A stretch of DNA of 64,000 nt from NCBI RefSeq assembly GCF_000346465.2, contig NC_034009.1, positions 5,781,291 through 5,845,290 on the forward strand, read 5' to 3'. The notes under the pieces were generated by a model that did not search any database, was not told the origin of the DNA, and was given only the letters and a program-made list of their open reading frames with translations. Below are positions 30,519-39,853 of this stretch, one piece after another. The position numbers and the translations under genes are program-made. Source of the DNA: Prunus persica (Eukaryota; Streptophyta; Magnoliopsida; Rosales; Rosaceae). Position 1 is the first letter of the stretch. The number at the start of each line of letters is the position of its first letter.

Positions 30519-31973
30519 TGTTCACCCGTTTTCGTGTTTAACTCCTGATATGGAAGGGCGAAGTTCCCCACTAGCTTGGAGACCACTTGTTGGTCAACAA
30601 GTCAGCTTTCTTTGGTGTGCGAGCGTGCCACTGCTAGCAATGTAAATTCTAGCAGACTCATTTTTAGAGTGGATAACCTGCGCCTCAAGTTACTGACTTC
30701 TAAAACAAACGATTGTGAATTTGGGTGAGGAATATCTCCCAAGTAAGTTCTTTTCTTGCCTCAGACTGGTGAGGACTTTCACAATTTATCTCAGTATCAA
30801 GATGGTTGTTCTGGCCAGAATAGATAATAATAAAGTACTGTTTCAGGCAGAACTGCCTTTTACAAAATTAAGAATGGAGAAATCAACTCTAGAAAGGCAA
30901 AAAGATGGCTGGAATCTCATTTCTGCCTGGGTAGAAACTTCTGATCCGGGCTGGACTGGGTATGTCTATGCTGGACTGTACTGTCAACAACTTTAGCTGC
31001 TTGGCTTCAGTTGTAAATCGATACCAAAGTTCAATTTTGGCAGAGCTTTAATCTACTTCAAGCCTTGGGAGACTTTTCGAGCGGGCAGAACTGCGACTTC
31101 TTCAGTTTGAAAGGACAGAAGTGGCTATTCTCGAGGATTTAACAAGCTGGAACTATGCTATAAAATTTGTTGAGGTTTTCATATTTGTGAAAACTCAAGC
31201 TGTGTTTGTTTTGGCTTTTGCTGAACCAAATTTGTAACGAGAGGGATCTCGCTTTCAGAGGACTTATTTTCTAAGTCTGAACTTTGGAATTCTGATCTAG
31301 AGCTGTTTTCCTGTTTGTATTTTTTGATTGATTGATGAAAAGAATGTCCCTTTTCTTTCTTGCCTGTTTCTGTTTTTATAAGAGACCCTCCTTTTGAAGG
31401 TGGTTTTAAATTTTAATAATGGGCGGCAAAAGATTTCTCAAAAAACGTAAAGCAGGAAAGATTTTTATCAATTATGGCAGATAGACTCCCAGTGGTCATT
31501 TCCTATAGCGATCCCTTCCCTGGTTTCCTGGCTGACGGTTTTTTTATTTTAATGCCACCGTCTGTGTGAGCTGATCCTATGGCGGTTTTGATTTTTCTTT
31601 TGTATTTTCTGAACAACTCCCTGTCTCTTGCTCTTGAAAACGTGATTTGCGAAATCTTTTTAGAAGACGGTGTGTTGCTTTGGAGCAAAAAGTCTCTGAT
31701 CATAGACGCCCCTTTGATTTTTCTTTCTCGGCAGTGTTTTCAGAAACGTCCCTTCTCACATAAAAACTCTAGTTGGATTTGCTGACTTTCCAGAGAGGTG
31801 AGGTAGCCACGTGAATGTGTCTTTAGTCTCTTGGGCTTGAGTTTAAACAATATTTTGTGGGCTGATTTTCAAAGGCCCAATATGACAGCTTTGGGTCTTT
31901 TTGGGACTGGATAAGTATTTCACCACAGGCCTGTTTCTGGATCTCTTTGGTGTGTCGAATTTAGGCCCAAACA
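30519..31973 (-). repeat. Left LTR (3' LTR of the element)
   Basis: This 1455-bp long terminal repeat equals 41906-43360 except at two bases seen. Short open frames of 66, 68 and 93 residues recur identically in both LTRs, as expected of duplicated sequence, and are not genes. Confidence 0.96.
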
Positions 31974-31990
31974 ATGCCCCCATTAAGTCT
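31974..31990 (-). other. Polypurine tract next to the 3' LTR
   Basis: On the element strand a short G-rich purine stretch (AATGGGGGCAT) directly precedes the LTR start TGTTTGGG. This is where plus-strand DNA synthesis should start. The tract is short and interrupted by pyrimidines. Confidence 0.5.
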
Positions 31991-32333
31991 GAACTTGTTT
32001 TTGGAACGTTTTTAGACTTAATGTTTTGCCATTAAATTCGCGCGCCAGTTTCTTCCGTGCTTTCGCCTATGTCTGCCACGTCCGCCTGTCACGTACTAGA
32101 GTTTGTGGGAAAACGGCTAATTATCAGCTAGTTATTAGCTAGTAATTATCAGGTGCCGTCCCATCTTCTTCTTCCCACGTTTTCGAGCCTTTCTTTAAAA
32201 GAAATTCAAATTCATAGCTTTTTGAAAAAGAAACTCTAAACCTTCCAGCTCTTGTTCCTGCGAGTCTTTCCTTCGAGATTTCCATTGCTTTCTTCAGACC
32301 TTCCTTTCTTCCGCTTCTTCCCCTGAATCAGAA

Positions 32334-34490
32334 ATGTCTTCCCCAAAATCCCGCGCTCAGTCTTCTTCAGCTTCAAATCCTCCTGATTACATCACTGGGA
32401 GCGGGGTTGATGCCCACGCGATAGAGGTTAGGAGCAAGCTTCACCCCTTTGCCCAGAAGAATCTGGACGAGAATGTTCTCCATTTGTTTGAGAACACTCT
32501 GGTGTTAGGGCCTCACTGGTTTGGTCCTGTTCCGGCTGAGGTGGCGGAATTGCTGAAAAAGGATGCTGAGGCACCTTTGTGTTTTGAAAGCACTTCTGCC
32601 CTAGCTTCTTATTCTTGGGTTAGCAAGAATTTGAGTCGATCTTTTCCGTCCAGCGAGGTGAGGAACAGTCCCGTCAAATGGGCAGACTGGATTGACAGAC
32701 TTCTCCCGAGATATGGGGGTCACTGGAGGAGAGCTGGGCTCTATGACGCCATTCTTCTGTCCAAGCAGTCGATTAACAGAGATGAGAACCTGCTTGCTGC
32801 TGCCCTGTGTTTTTGGAATTCTGCCAGCAACACATTTGATTTCCGTGTGGGTCCCATGGCTCCAACTCTACTGGATATGGCTCAGATTTTTGGGTTTAGG
32901 CCCCATGGCAGACCTGTTGATGCTGTTGGAGATTATCACAGGCGAAAGAACCAAGAGAAAGTGGCCACTCCCTTCACTATCTCTCCAGCCACGATCAATC
33001 AGAACTGCTCCTTCTCCAACTTTCTGAAGAGATTCAGCGCTGAGAAGGACAAGGATCAGCAACATATGTTGTTCCTTCTGTATTGGCTGAACCGATTTGT
33101 CTTCCCCAATCGGTCTTCGGCAGTTCTGCTTGAATACAGACATCTGGCAGAAGCACTTCACAATCACACTGATGTGGGGCTTGGACCAACAGTTCTGGCC
33201 CACCTTTTCAAGAATCTGCATACTGCCACTCTGGAAAATCCATTGAACCTGTCTGCTCCTGGCGCATTCTGGATGATCCAGATCTGGCTGCAGGTATATT
33301 TCCCCGAGTTAAGGTTTCCAGACATAGTTCTGCCTGAAGACCAAGTTCTGGCCCTTCCCCTGATATCGGCAGAAGTGCCCAAGCGCTCTCTTGAGGAGTA
33401 TTTGATGCTCTTCAGGCATTGTACCAAGAGGTCGGCTGCTCAGTGGCAAGTGGTGATCAGAAGGACCTATCCTTGGTTCCAGACTGGATCTCGGCTTTTC
33501 GAGAAAGAACCAGAAGACGAGGCTGCCAGAACAGATTTCAGAAAGAAGTTCTTGAGCATTACTCTGCCTAGAGATCTGCCTCATGGTGGGGGCAAACCTC
33601 CAAACTATCATCTGGGGGCAGAAGTCTATCATCCTAACTTCTGTGCAAGGCAGCTTGGCTGTCCTCAGCTTATTCCGCTGAAATCATACCGGAGTTGCAA
33701 TCGGGCCTCTTCTTGGAGGGATGTAGATGATCTGGAGGTGCACAAGGACGCCCGGTGTGCAGTGAACAAGATAAATAATAGCACTGATGCCCTCTATCCC
33801 TCATGGGAGCCAAATTCCTGCAGTTCTGCTGATTTTGACGCCTGGTGGCAAACCAGATTCCAAAATCTACCAGCTTCTGTTACTGCCCTCAAAACGCTTT
33901 TTGACGGTTGGGAGAACTGGCATCTTTTTGCGGAGGGGGAGGCCAAAGCGCATATGATCCAGACCATCAAGGACATTAATGCGCAAATCATAGAAGGTAG
34001 ATACTTGATTCTGTCTGGGACTTGTTCTGTCTTGATAATCTGTTTTTAACCTATGTTCTGCCTGTTATTAGATCCTTCCCTGACAAAGAACGTGGGTGGA
34101 CAGTCTGTCCAGGCTGGAGAAGTGATTGGTAAGCCTTTCCTTTTTAATTTTCTTCTGTCTTTTCCTGTTGGATTGGCTTCTAACCTCTAACTGCTTGGTG
34201 CAGTCTCTTCTGTTATTGCCGCCGGGGATCTGGAGCTTCCTTCTGCTGATGAAGAGGATGATGTTGAGGCAGAACAAACCCCTGCCGAGGCTGTTCCTTC
34301 TGGTAGAAGAAAAAGAAAAGGGCTTGCTCCCCCTCTGGATAGTACCGCGCGGCCTGGCATTCCTGGTAAGTTTAGAGCATTCCAACTGTTCTCTCTGGAT
34401 TTATTCTGTTTTCTCTTTTCTAATCTTTTCCTTCTGTTCTGTCCAGCTGGGAGTCCTTCTCCTCCTCCTACTAAGTTAAAAAAGCTTTAA
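32334..34490 (+). CDS. Plant mobile domain (PMD) protein, antisense gene inside the retrotransposon
   Basis: Four exons give an uninterrupted frame: 32334-33996, 34072-34128, 34204-34365 and 34447-34490 (TAA). All three introns are GT-AG and in phase 1, and the sum of 1926 nt codes for 641 residues. Residues about 60-390 match the plant mobile domain (aminotransferase-like, PF10536). Landmarks are WFGPVPAEV (62-70), GLYDAILLSKQSI (135-147) and DFRVGPMAPTLLDMAQIFGF (169-188). The C-terminal part is acidic, followed by a basic nuclear-localisation-like GRRKRKGL. PMD proteins are known as host genes (MAIL1/MAIN) and as passengers of transposons. The molecular role is unsettled. The start is the first ATG of the frame. 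It converges with pol, which ends at 34581. Confidence 0.88.
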
Positions 34491-34580
34491 AGTAAAAACA
34501 AACCTAAACAAAACTCCAAACAGAACAACCTTAAAGTAAAAACAAATCTAAACAAGATTCCTTTTCAAGAAACAAAAAGG

Positions 34581-37500
34581 TCAATCTTGTTCCTCTCCTA
34601 TCCCGGGATCTGTTTGTACAGCCTGCGAATCCCACATGGTTGGATAGAACTTCTTTAACCATTTGCCATTGATTGGGGCGAAGTGAACAACCCCATCTCG
34701 GTCCTGCAACCTATATGCCCCCATTCCGAGGATTTGGTTAATTATAAAAGGGCCTTCCCATGTAGGTGACCACTTTCCATATCCAGCTATGTGTGTTCCA
34801 AGGGGCAGAATTGCTTTCCAGACTATCTCTCCCTCTTCAAAACTCTTGTTTTTGACTCTTTTGTTGTAGGCTCTCGACACAGCCTGTTTTCCTGCTAAGA
34901 GTTTGTTGAGGGTGTCAATTCTGCTTGCATCCAATCCTTCCAATTCCAGCAACATGGCTTGAGAGTAATCCTCCCCAGTGAGATCGTGCTGGTGAGCAAT
35001 TCTAAGGGACTGGACTGCTATCTCCATGGGCAGAATTGCATCATGACCGTAGGTCAGAGCATAGGGAGTCATGCCAGTTGCTTCTCTTTTTGACGTTCTG
35101 TATGCCCACAAAGTTTCTGACAACTTCTCATGCCACTGCTTCGGATTCTTCTCTAGCATTTTTCTGATGATATTGATAATCACCTTGTTACTTGATTCTG
35201 CCTGTCCATTAGCTTGAGCATAATAGGGGGTAGATTGAAGCAGTTTGAACTTGAATGTTTCTGCCATATCTAGCATATCCCTAGATATGAAAGAAGAACC
35301 CCTATCAGTTGTGATTGATTCCGGAATGCCAAATCTCTGTATGATCTGTTCTTCTATAAAGATGATGATCTCTTGAGATGTTGTGGTTTTTACTGGCTTG
35401 GCTTCTACCCACTTGGTGAAATAATCTGTGGCAACGATGATGAAACAGTGCTGCTGGTTGCTGGCTGGATAGATTTTGCCAATGAGATCCATTGCCCATC
35501 CCCTGAAAGGCCATGGCTTTACTACTGGATTCATGGGAACCGAAGGAACCTGCTGGATTGGGCCGTGCCTTTGACAGGCTTCACATCCTTTGGAATAGTC
35601 GATGCAATCCTTCATCATGGTTGGCCAGAAGTAGCCATACCTTCTGATTAACCAGCACATCTTTCTTCCTCCTTGGTGAGCTCCACAGATCCCCTCATGG
35701 GTTTCTCCCATGACTTTCATGTATTCTGTCTTTCCGAGACACCTTAACAGTATCTCATCCTTACTTTTCCGGACCAAATCTTCATTCCACATGAGATAGT
35801 TTGTAGCCATGATCCTGACTCTTTTCTTAGAGGGCAGAGTGGGGTATCGTAAGTAAGTCATGATAGGCTCCCTCCAATCATCTTCAGTGATCGAGGCAGA
35901 ATTGACTTCTATCTCCATTCCTCTAGTCAGAACTGACGGTAGACTTTTCCTTCCTATCTTGATGATCCTCTGGACGCAGTCTTCGGGCATTTGTATGCCT
36001 GATGCTACCTGAGCCAGTTCATTGGCTGCGAAGTTTTCCTCCCTTGGGATGTGTTCCCAAGTAGCTTCTCTGAATTCTGTCAATAGATTTCTAGCTGCCA
36101 CTAGATATACAGCCAGAGAGGGATTCAGACACTTATATTCTCCAGCAATCTGTTTTAGGACAAGCATGGAATCTCCCAAGATTTCCACGGACTGGACTCC
36201 TAATTCTACCAACATCTCGAGCCCTATAATCAAAGCCTCATATTCGGCCCTGTTGTTGGTGCATTGGAAATCTAGCTGGAAAGAATAGCAATGCCTGACC
36301 CCTAATGGTTCTTCCAGAACAATTCCTGCTCCTGAAGCCTTGTCTGTCTTCGATCCATCAAAATATAATTTCCAAGGTGTGAGATGAATCGAGTAGATTG
36401 GATTGTTAAGGCAAACATGAGCTCTAGTTAACAGATCTGCATTTGCTATGTCCAAAGAATCCATGTCTTCAATTTCCTCTCCCGGGTGATCTGCCAAAAA
36501 GTCTGCCACAGCTTGCCCTTTGACAGCTTTCTGGGGGACATATCTGAGAGTGAATTCTGTCAAAGCCAAAGTCCATTTCCCAATTCTGCCCCTTAGCATT
36601 GGTCTTGTCAGCATGTATTTGATTAGGTCTGTTTTGGCAATGATATAAATAGTATGTGGCAGCATGTAGTGCCTGAGCTTTACAGCAGTGAAATATAAGG
36701 CCAGGCAAAGCCTTTCTATCACGGAATACCTTCTTTCCACCTCTGTCAATGTTCTGCTTAAATAGTAGACTGCCTGTTCTTTTCCTTCTTTGTTATCTTG
36801 AACTAGCAGACTTCCAATGGATACTTCTGATGCAGATACATAAAGTTTGAGGGGTCTGCCCCTTTTTGGTGGGGACAGAACTGGTGGATTTGAGAGGTAA
36901 TGCTTTATTTCCTGGAAAGCCTGTTGGTGCTGTTCTTCCCATTTGAATGTCTGTTCCTGTTTCAGTCTCAACAGGGAGGAAAAAGGTTGGATTTTTCCTG
37001 CAGAATTGGATATGAATCTCCTTAGGAAATTGATTTTTCCTAAGAGACTCTGAAGTTCCTTCTTGTTCCGAGGTGGTAGAGCTTCTATGATGGATTTTGC
37101 TTTATTTTTGTCAACCTCTATACCTCTCTGGTGGACCAAGAATCCTAAGAAATTCCCTGCCTGGATTCCAAAAACACATTTTTTGGGGTTCATTTTTAGC
37201 TTGTGCTGCCTCATTCTCAGGAATGCCTTTCTCAGGCTTGCTACGTGATTTCCTTCCTTAGGGGATTTAATCACCACGTCATCTATGTATACTTCCAAAG
37301 AATGTCCTATCATATCATGAAAAATAGAATTCATTGCCCTTTGGTAGGTAGCTCCCGCATTTCTCAAACCGAAAGGCATTACAGTATACTCGAAAGCACC
37401 TATATGTCCAGGACACATAAAGGCTGTCTTGTGGATGTCCTGTTCTGCCATCATAATCTGGTTATAACCTGCATTGCCGTCCATGAAAGATAGCATCTGG

Positions 37501-38189
37501 TTATGAGCGGCTCCATCCACTAGCATGTCTGCCATTGGCATAGGGTATTCATCTTTAGGAGATGCCTCATTCAGATTCCTGTAATCTACGCAGATTCTAA
37601 CTGCCCCTGTTTTTCTTTTGAGAACAGGTACAATATTTGCTAACCAATCGGCATAGACGGCTGGCCTGATGAATCCTGCCTTGAGCAACCTTTCTATCTC
37701 TTCTTTGACCTTCAGTTCTGTGTCCATAGACATTCTTCTTCTGGCCTGTTTGACTGGAAGGTAGCCATCTTTAATTGGCAGCTTGTGCTCCACTAACTGC
37801 CTGTCCAATCCCGGCATCTCGTGGTAATGCCAGGCAAAACAATCTCTGAATTCCTGCAAAAGTGCCGTGATTTCAACCTTGAGTGGTTCTTTTAACAGCG
37901 CGCTGATGAAAGTAGGCCTTGGATCTTCTTCTGTCCCCAAGTCTATCTCCTGTAGAGGATCCTCTACTTCTGGCAGGGAGTCATCTAGTGCTGCCGGTGC
38001 AAATTCCAACACTTCCTCCTGTAAAACTTCCTCCTCTTGTTCTTTTGTGCTTTCATGGGTGAATTCTGCCATATTGATGGCTGGATTCTGTATGAAAAGC
38101 CTCCTTTCTCCCCAGTATATCAACAATCTTTTTGTGATGGATCGGATTGTTGCAGCTCGATCCTTGTCCAGTTGACTGGGACTAAACAT
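34581..38189 (-). CDS. Retrotransposon pol: reverse transcriptase, two RNase H domains, integrase
   Basis: The frame is 1202 codons. RT spans about residues 140-310, with the catalytic YIDD at 301-304. The first RNase H follows (about 445-570), but its first catalytic Asp is replaced (LYVSAS where LYVDAS is usual). A second, archaeal-type RNase H at about 605-730 has FDGS (610-613), NNRAEYEALIIGL and GDS. Integrase has the zinc ligands H831, H838, C869 and C872, and a D901/D962/E998 triad with 35 residues between the last two. A C-terminal region ending near residue 1190 follows. All motifs of a working element are present except that first RNase H Asp. The ATG overlaps the stop of the upstream protease frame as TGATG, so pol lies in another frame. 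Confidence 0.95.
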   Translation of the reverse strand: MFSPSQLDKDRAATIRSITKRLLIYWGERRLFIQNPAINMAEFTHESTKEQEEEVLQEEVLEFAPAALDDSLPEVEDPLQEIDLGTEEDPRPTFISALLKEPLKVEITALLQEFRDCFAWHYHEMPGLDRQLVEHKLPIKDGYLPVKQARRRMSMDTELKVKEEIERLLKAGFIRPAVYADWLANIVPVLKRKTGAVRICVDYRNLNEASPKDEYPMPMADMLVDGAAHNQMLSFMDGNAGYNQIMMAEQDIHKTAFMCPGHIGAFEYTVMPFGLRNAGATYQRAMNSIFHDMIGHSLEVYIDDVVIKSPKEGNHVASLRKAFLRMRQHKLKMNPKKCVFGIQAGNFLGFLVHQRGIEVDKNKAKSIIEALPPRNKKELQSLLGKINFLRRFISNSAGKIQPFSSLLRLKQEQTFKWEEQHQQAFQEIKHYLSNPPVLSPPKRGRPLKLYVSASEVSIGSLLVQDNKEGKEQAVYYLSRTLTEVERRYSVIERLCLALYFTAVKLRHYMLPHTIYIIAKTDLIKYMLTRPMLRGRIGKWTLALTEFTLRYVPQKAVKGQAVADFLADHPGEEIEDMDSLDIANADLLTRAHVCLNNPIYSIHLTPWKLYFDGSKTDKASGAGIVLEEPLGVRHCYSFQLDFQCTNNRAEYEALIIGLEMLVELGVQSVEILGDSMLVLKQIAGEYKCLNPSLAVYLVAARNLLTEFREATWEHIPREENFAANELAQVASGIQMPEDCVQRIIKIGRKSLPSVLTRGMEIEVNSASITEDDWREPIMTYLRYPTLPSKKRVRIMATNYLMWNEDLVRKSKDEILLRCLGKTEYMKVMGETHEGICGAHQGGRKMCWLIRRYGYFWPTMMKDCIDYSKGCEACQRHGPIQQVPSVPMNPVVKPWPFRGWAMDLIGKIYPASNQQHCFIIVATDYFTKWVEAKPVKTTTSQEIIIFIEEQIIQRFGIPESITTDRGSSFISRDMLDMAETFKFKLLQSTPYYAQANGQAESSNKVIINIIRKMLEKNPKQWHEKLSETLWAYRTSKREATGMTPYALTYGHDAILPMEIAVQSLRIAHQHDLTGEDYSQAMLLELEGLDASRIDTLNKLLAGKQAVSRAYNKRVKNKSFEEGEIVWKAILPLGTHIAGYGKWSPTWEGPFIINQILGMGAYRLQDRDGVVHFAPINGKWLKKFYPTMWDSQAVQTDPGIGEEQD

Positions 38190-39853
38190 CAGAATTCTGG
38201 AAGTTCAGCACAAGAAAGTCTATTCCAGTCCTCTAGAGAACTGGCTAGACCTTCTTCAATGAGTCTTTGGGCCGTGACGCCATGGGGGCGGCCGTTCTGA
38301 TTGACTCCAAGGAAAGTGTAGGGACCGAGGTCATCATGATAATACCTTGCTTCAAAGCACATGGCAGAGGGTAGGAATGGCCGTGGATCGGCCTCTATAA
38401 TCTCCATGCAGCCTTCTTCATCCCATATTGCTAACTGCTGGTGGAGGGTGGAAGGGATACAAAGGCTCTGGTGAATCCAATCCCTGCCGAATAGTGCATT
38501 GTAGGTGGTGGAGGTAGTGTCTATAACAAAGAATGCTATTTTCAACTCTTTGCTTCCGACTACGACATCTACATCTAAGATGCCGTGTATTTTGGTGATG
38601 CCCCCAGCGAAGTTGGTGACGGTTAATCGTGTTGGAATTAGATCCCTCTCTGTTCTGCCCAACTTGGTCAGCATTCTGTGGGGCAATAGATTAATGGCTG
38701 CACCTCCATCTACCATGATCTTGGAGATAGAATACCTCCCAGATTTGCCGTTATAAAACAGCGGTCTGAGGTGATTTGCCATTTCTCTGGTTGGCTTGGG
38801 CGAAGCAGGCTGCTCTGTAGCTGGTTTANNNNNNNNNNNNNNNNNNNNNNNNNNNNNNNNNNNNNNNNNNNNNNNNNNNNNNNNNNNNNNNNNNNNNNNN
38901 NNNNNNNNNNNNNNNNNNNNNNNNNNNNNNNNNNNNNNNNNNNNNNNNNNNNNNNNNNNNNNNNNNNNNNNNNNNNNNNNNNNNNNNNNNNNNNNNNNNN
39001 NNNNNNNNNNNNNNNNNNNNNNNAATTCTGCGCCAAAAGCTTCTGTTTCTGGGTCCAATTCTTCACCAAATTCCATTAATTCTTCCCCATATTCTTCCGT
39101 CCAGTCATCCTGTTCTGTTAGTTCGAGAGGCTCTTTCTGATCATCCGCAGAAGGTTCATAGTCTAATTGCTCTTCTTCATATTCCTCAGCGTAGTCGTCT
39201 TCTTTTTGTAATGGGGCAGACCCGGATTTCTCTGGTGTCTGCGTGGTGTCAGGATGGCTGCCGGACGACGAGGCTATATGGATAGGAGACCTGGCTGGTG
39301 GCTCTGTTTTCAGCAATTCCCTTGACTGGCAAGCTTCCTGTTCTGTCTGGGGAAGTGTTTCAGGATTCTTTCCTTTCCTGGCAGAACTGGGTTGTGAACG
39401 TACCTGCGTATTATCTTGGCTTTTAAGATATGTGCAGTATTGCCTCTGGATTCTTCTTTTCTGGGTTCTGGTCAGCTCCAGAGTCGGTCTACCGCTTCTT
39501 CCTACGGAATACCACCTCCCTTCTATGATCGTTGCCAAGGGTCTTTCGTTTCCGGGCGTCTTGACTGGTATTTCCTTCCTGGGTTGCTCCATCCTCCTCT
39601 CGCCGTAGTGTGCAGGCCTAAGACAGCTTTTCTGCCTTGTCTTGTCTCGGGATATAGTTCCAATTCTGTCAAAGACACTAGGTGTGGGCTGATTTTTCTT
39701 GTCTAGGACCACCTCTAGCTCTGTTTCACACTTGCACCTACTGCAGAGCACTACCCCAGCCGAGATGGTCGCTCTTGGTATCTGACTGGTCTCCCTTATG
39801 ATTCTTCTGCCTCTGCTGCAACCAGCATCTGTGATAGGGTCGGTTTTCCTCTG
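38189..39853 (-). CDS. Retrotransposon protease region, interrupted by assembly gap
   Basis: The frame is open directly after the gag stop (39856-39854) and in the same phase. The first alternative start would be GTG at 39751. An N-terminal linker contains SVFDRIGTISRD and TRTQKRRIQRQ, followed by a very acidic stretch broken by 195 N. The retroviral-type aspartic protease follows, with active site MVDGGAAINLL (Asp about residue 348 counted from 39751) and the flap/late motif NALFGRDWIHQ. Expression probably needs read-through of the gag stop. The frame across the gap holds only if the gap length is real. Confidence 0.85.
   Translation of the reverse strand, partial: QRKTDPITDAGCSRGRRIIRETSQIPRATISAGVVLCSRCKCETELEVVLDKKNQPTPSVFDRIGTISRDKTRQKSCLRPAHYGERRMEQPRKEIPVKTPGNERPLATIIEGRWYSVGRSGRPTLELTRTQKRRIQRQYCTYLKSQDNTQVRSQPSSARKGKNPETLPQTEQEACQSRELLKTEPPARSPIHIASSSGSHPDTTQTPEKSGSAPLQKEDDYAEEYEEEQLDYEPSADDQKEPLELTEQDDWTEEYGEELMEFGEELDPETEAFGAEXXXXXXXXXXXXXXXXXXXXXXXXXXXXXXXXXXXXXXXXXXXXXXXXXXXXXXXXXXXXXXXXXXKPATEQPASPKPTREMANHLRPLFYNGKSGRYSISKIMVDGGAAINLLPHRMLTKLGRTERDLIPTRLTVTNFAGGITKIHGILDVDVVVGSKELKIAFFVIDTTSTTYNALFGRDWIHQSLCIPSTLHQQLAIWDEEGCMEIIEADPRPFLPSAMCFEARYYHDDLGPYTFLGVNQNGRPHGVTAQRLIEEGLASSLEDWNRLSCAELPEF
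38829..39023. other. Assembly gap (195 N)
   Basis: A run of N lies inside the acidic linker of the protease frame. 195 is divisible by three, so the flanking frames agree, but the true length is unknown. Confidence 1.

Noticed and set aside
30715..30996. 93-codon open frame, also at 42102-42383
   Set aside because: It lies in both LTRs with the same sequence and has no recognisable domain.
39243..39706. Plus-strand frames of about 100 codons over the gag/protease region
   Set aside because: They are antisense shadows without introns, domain or conserved motif, unlike the PMD gene.
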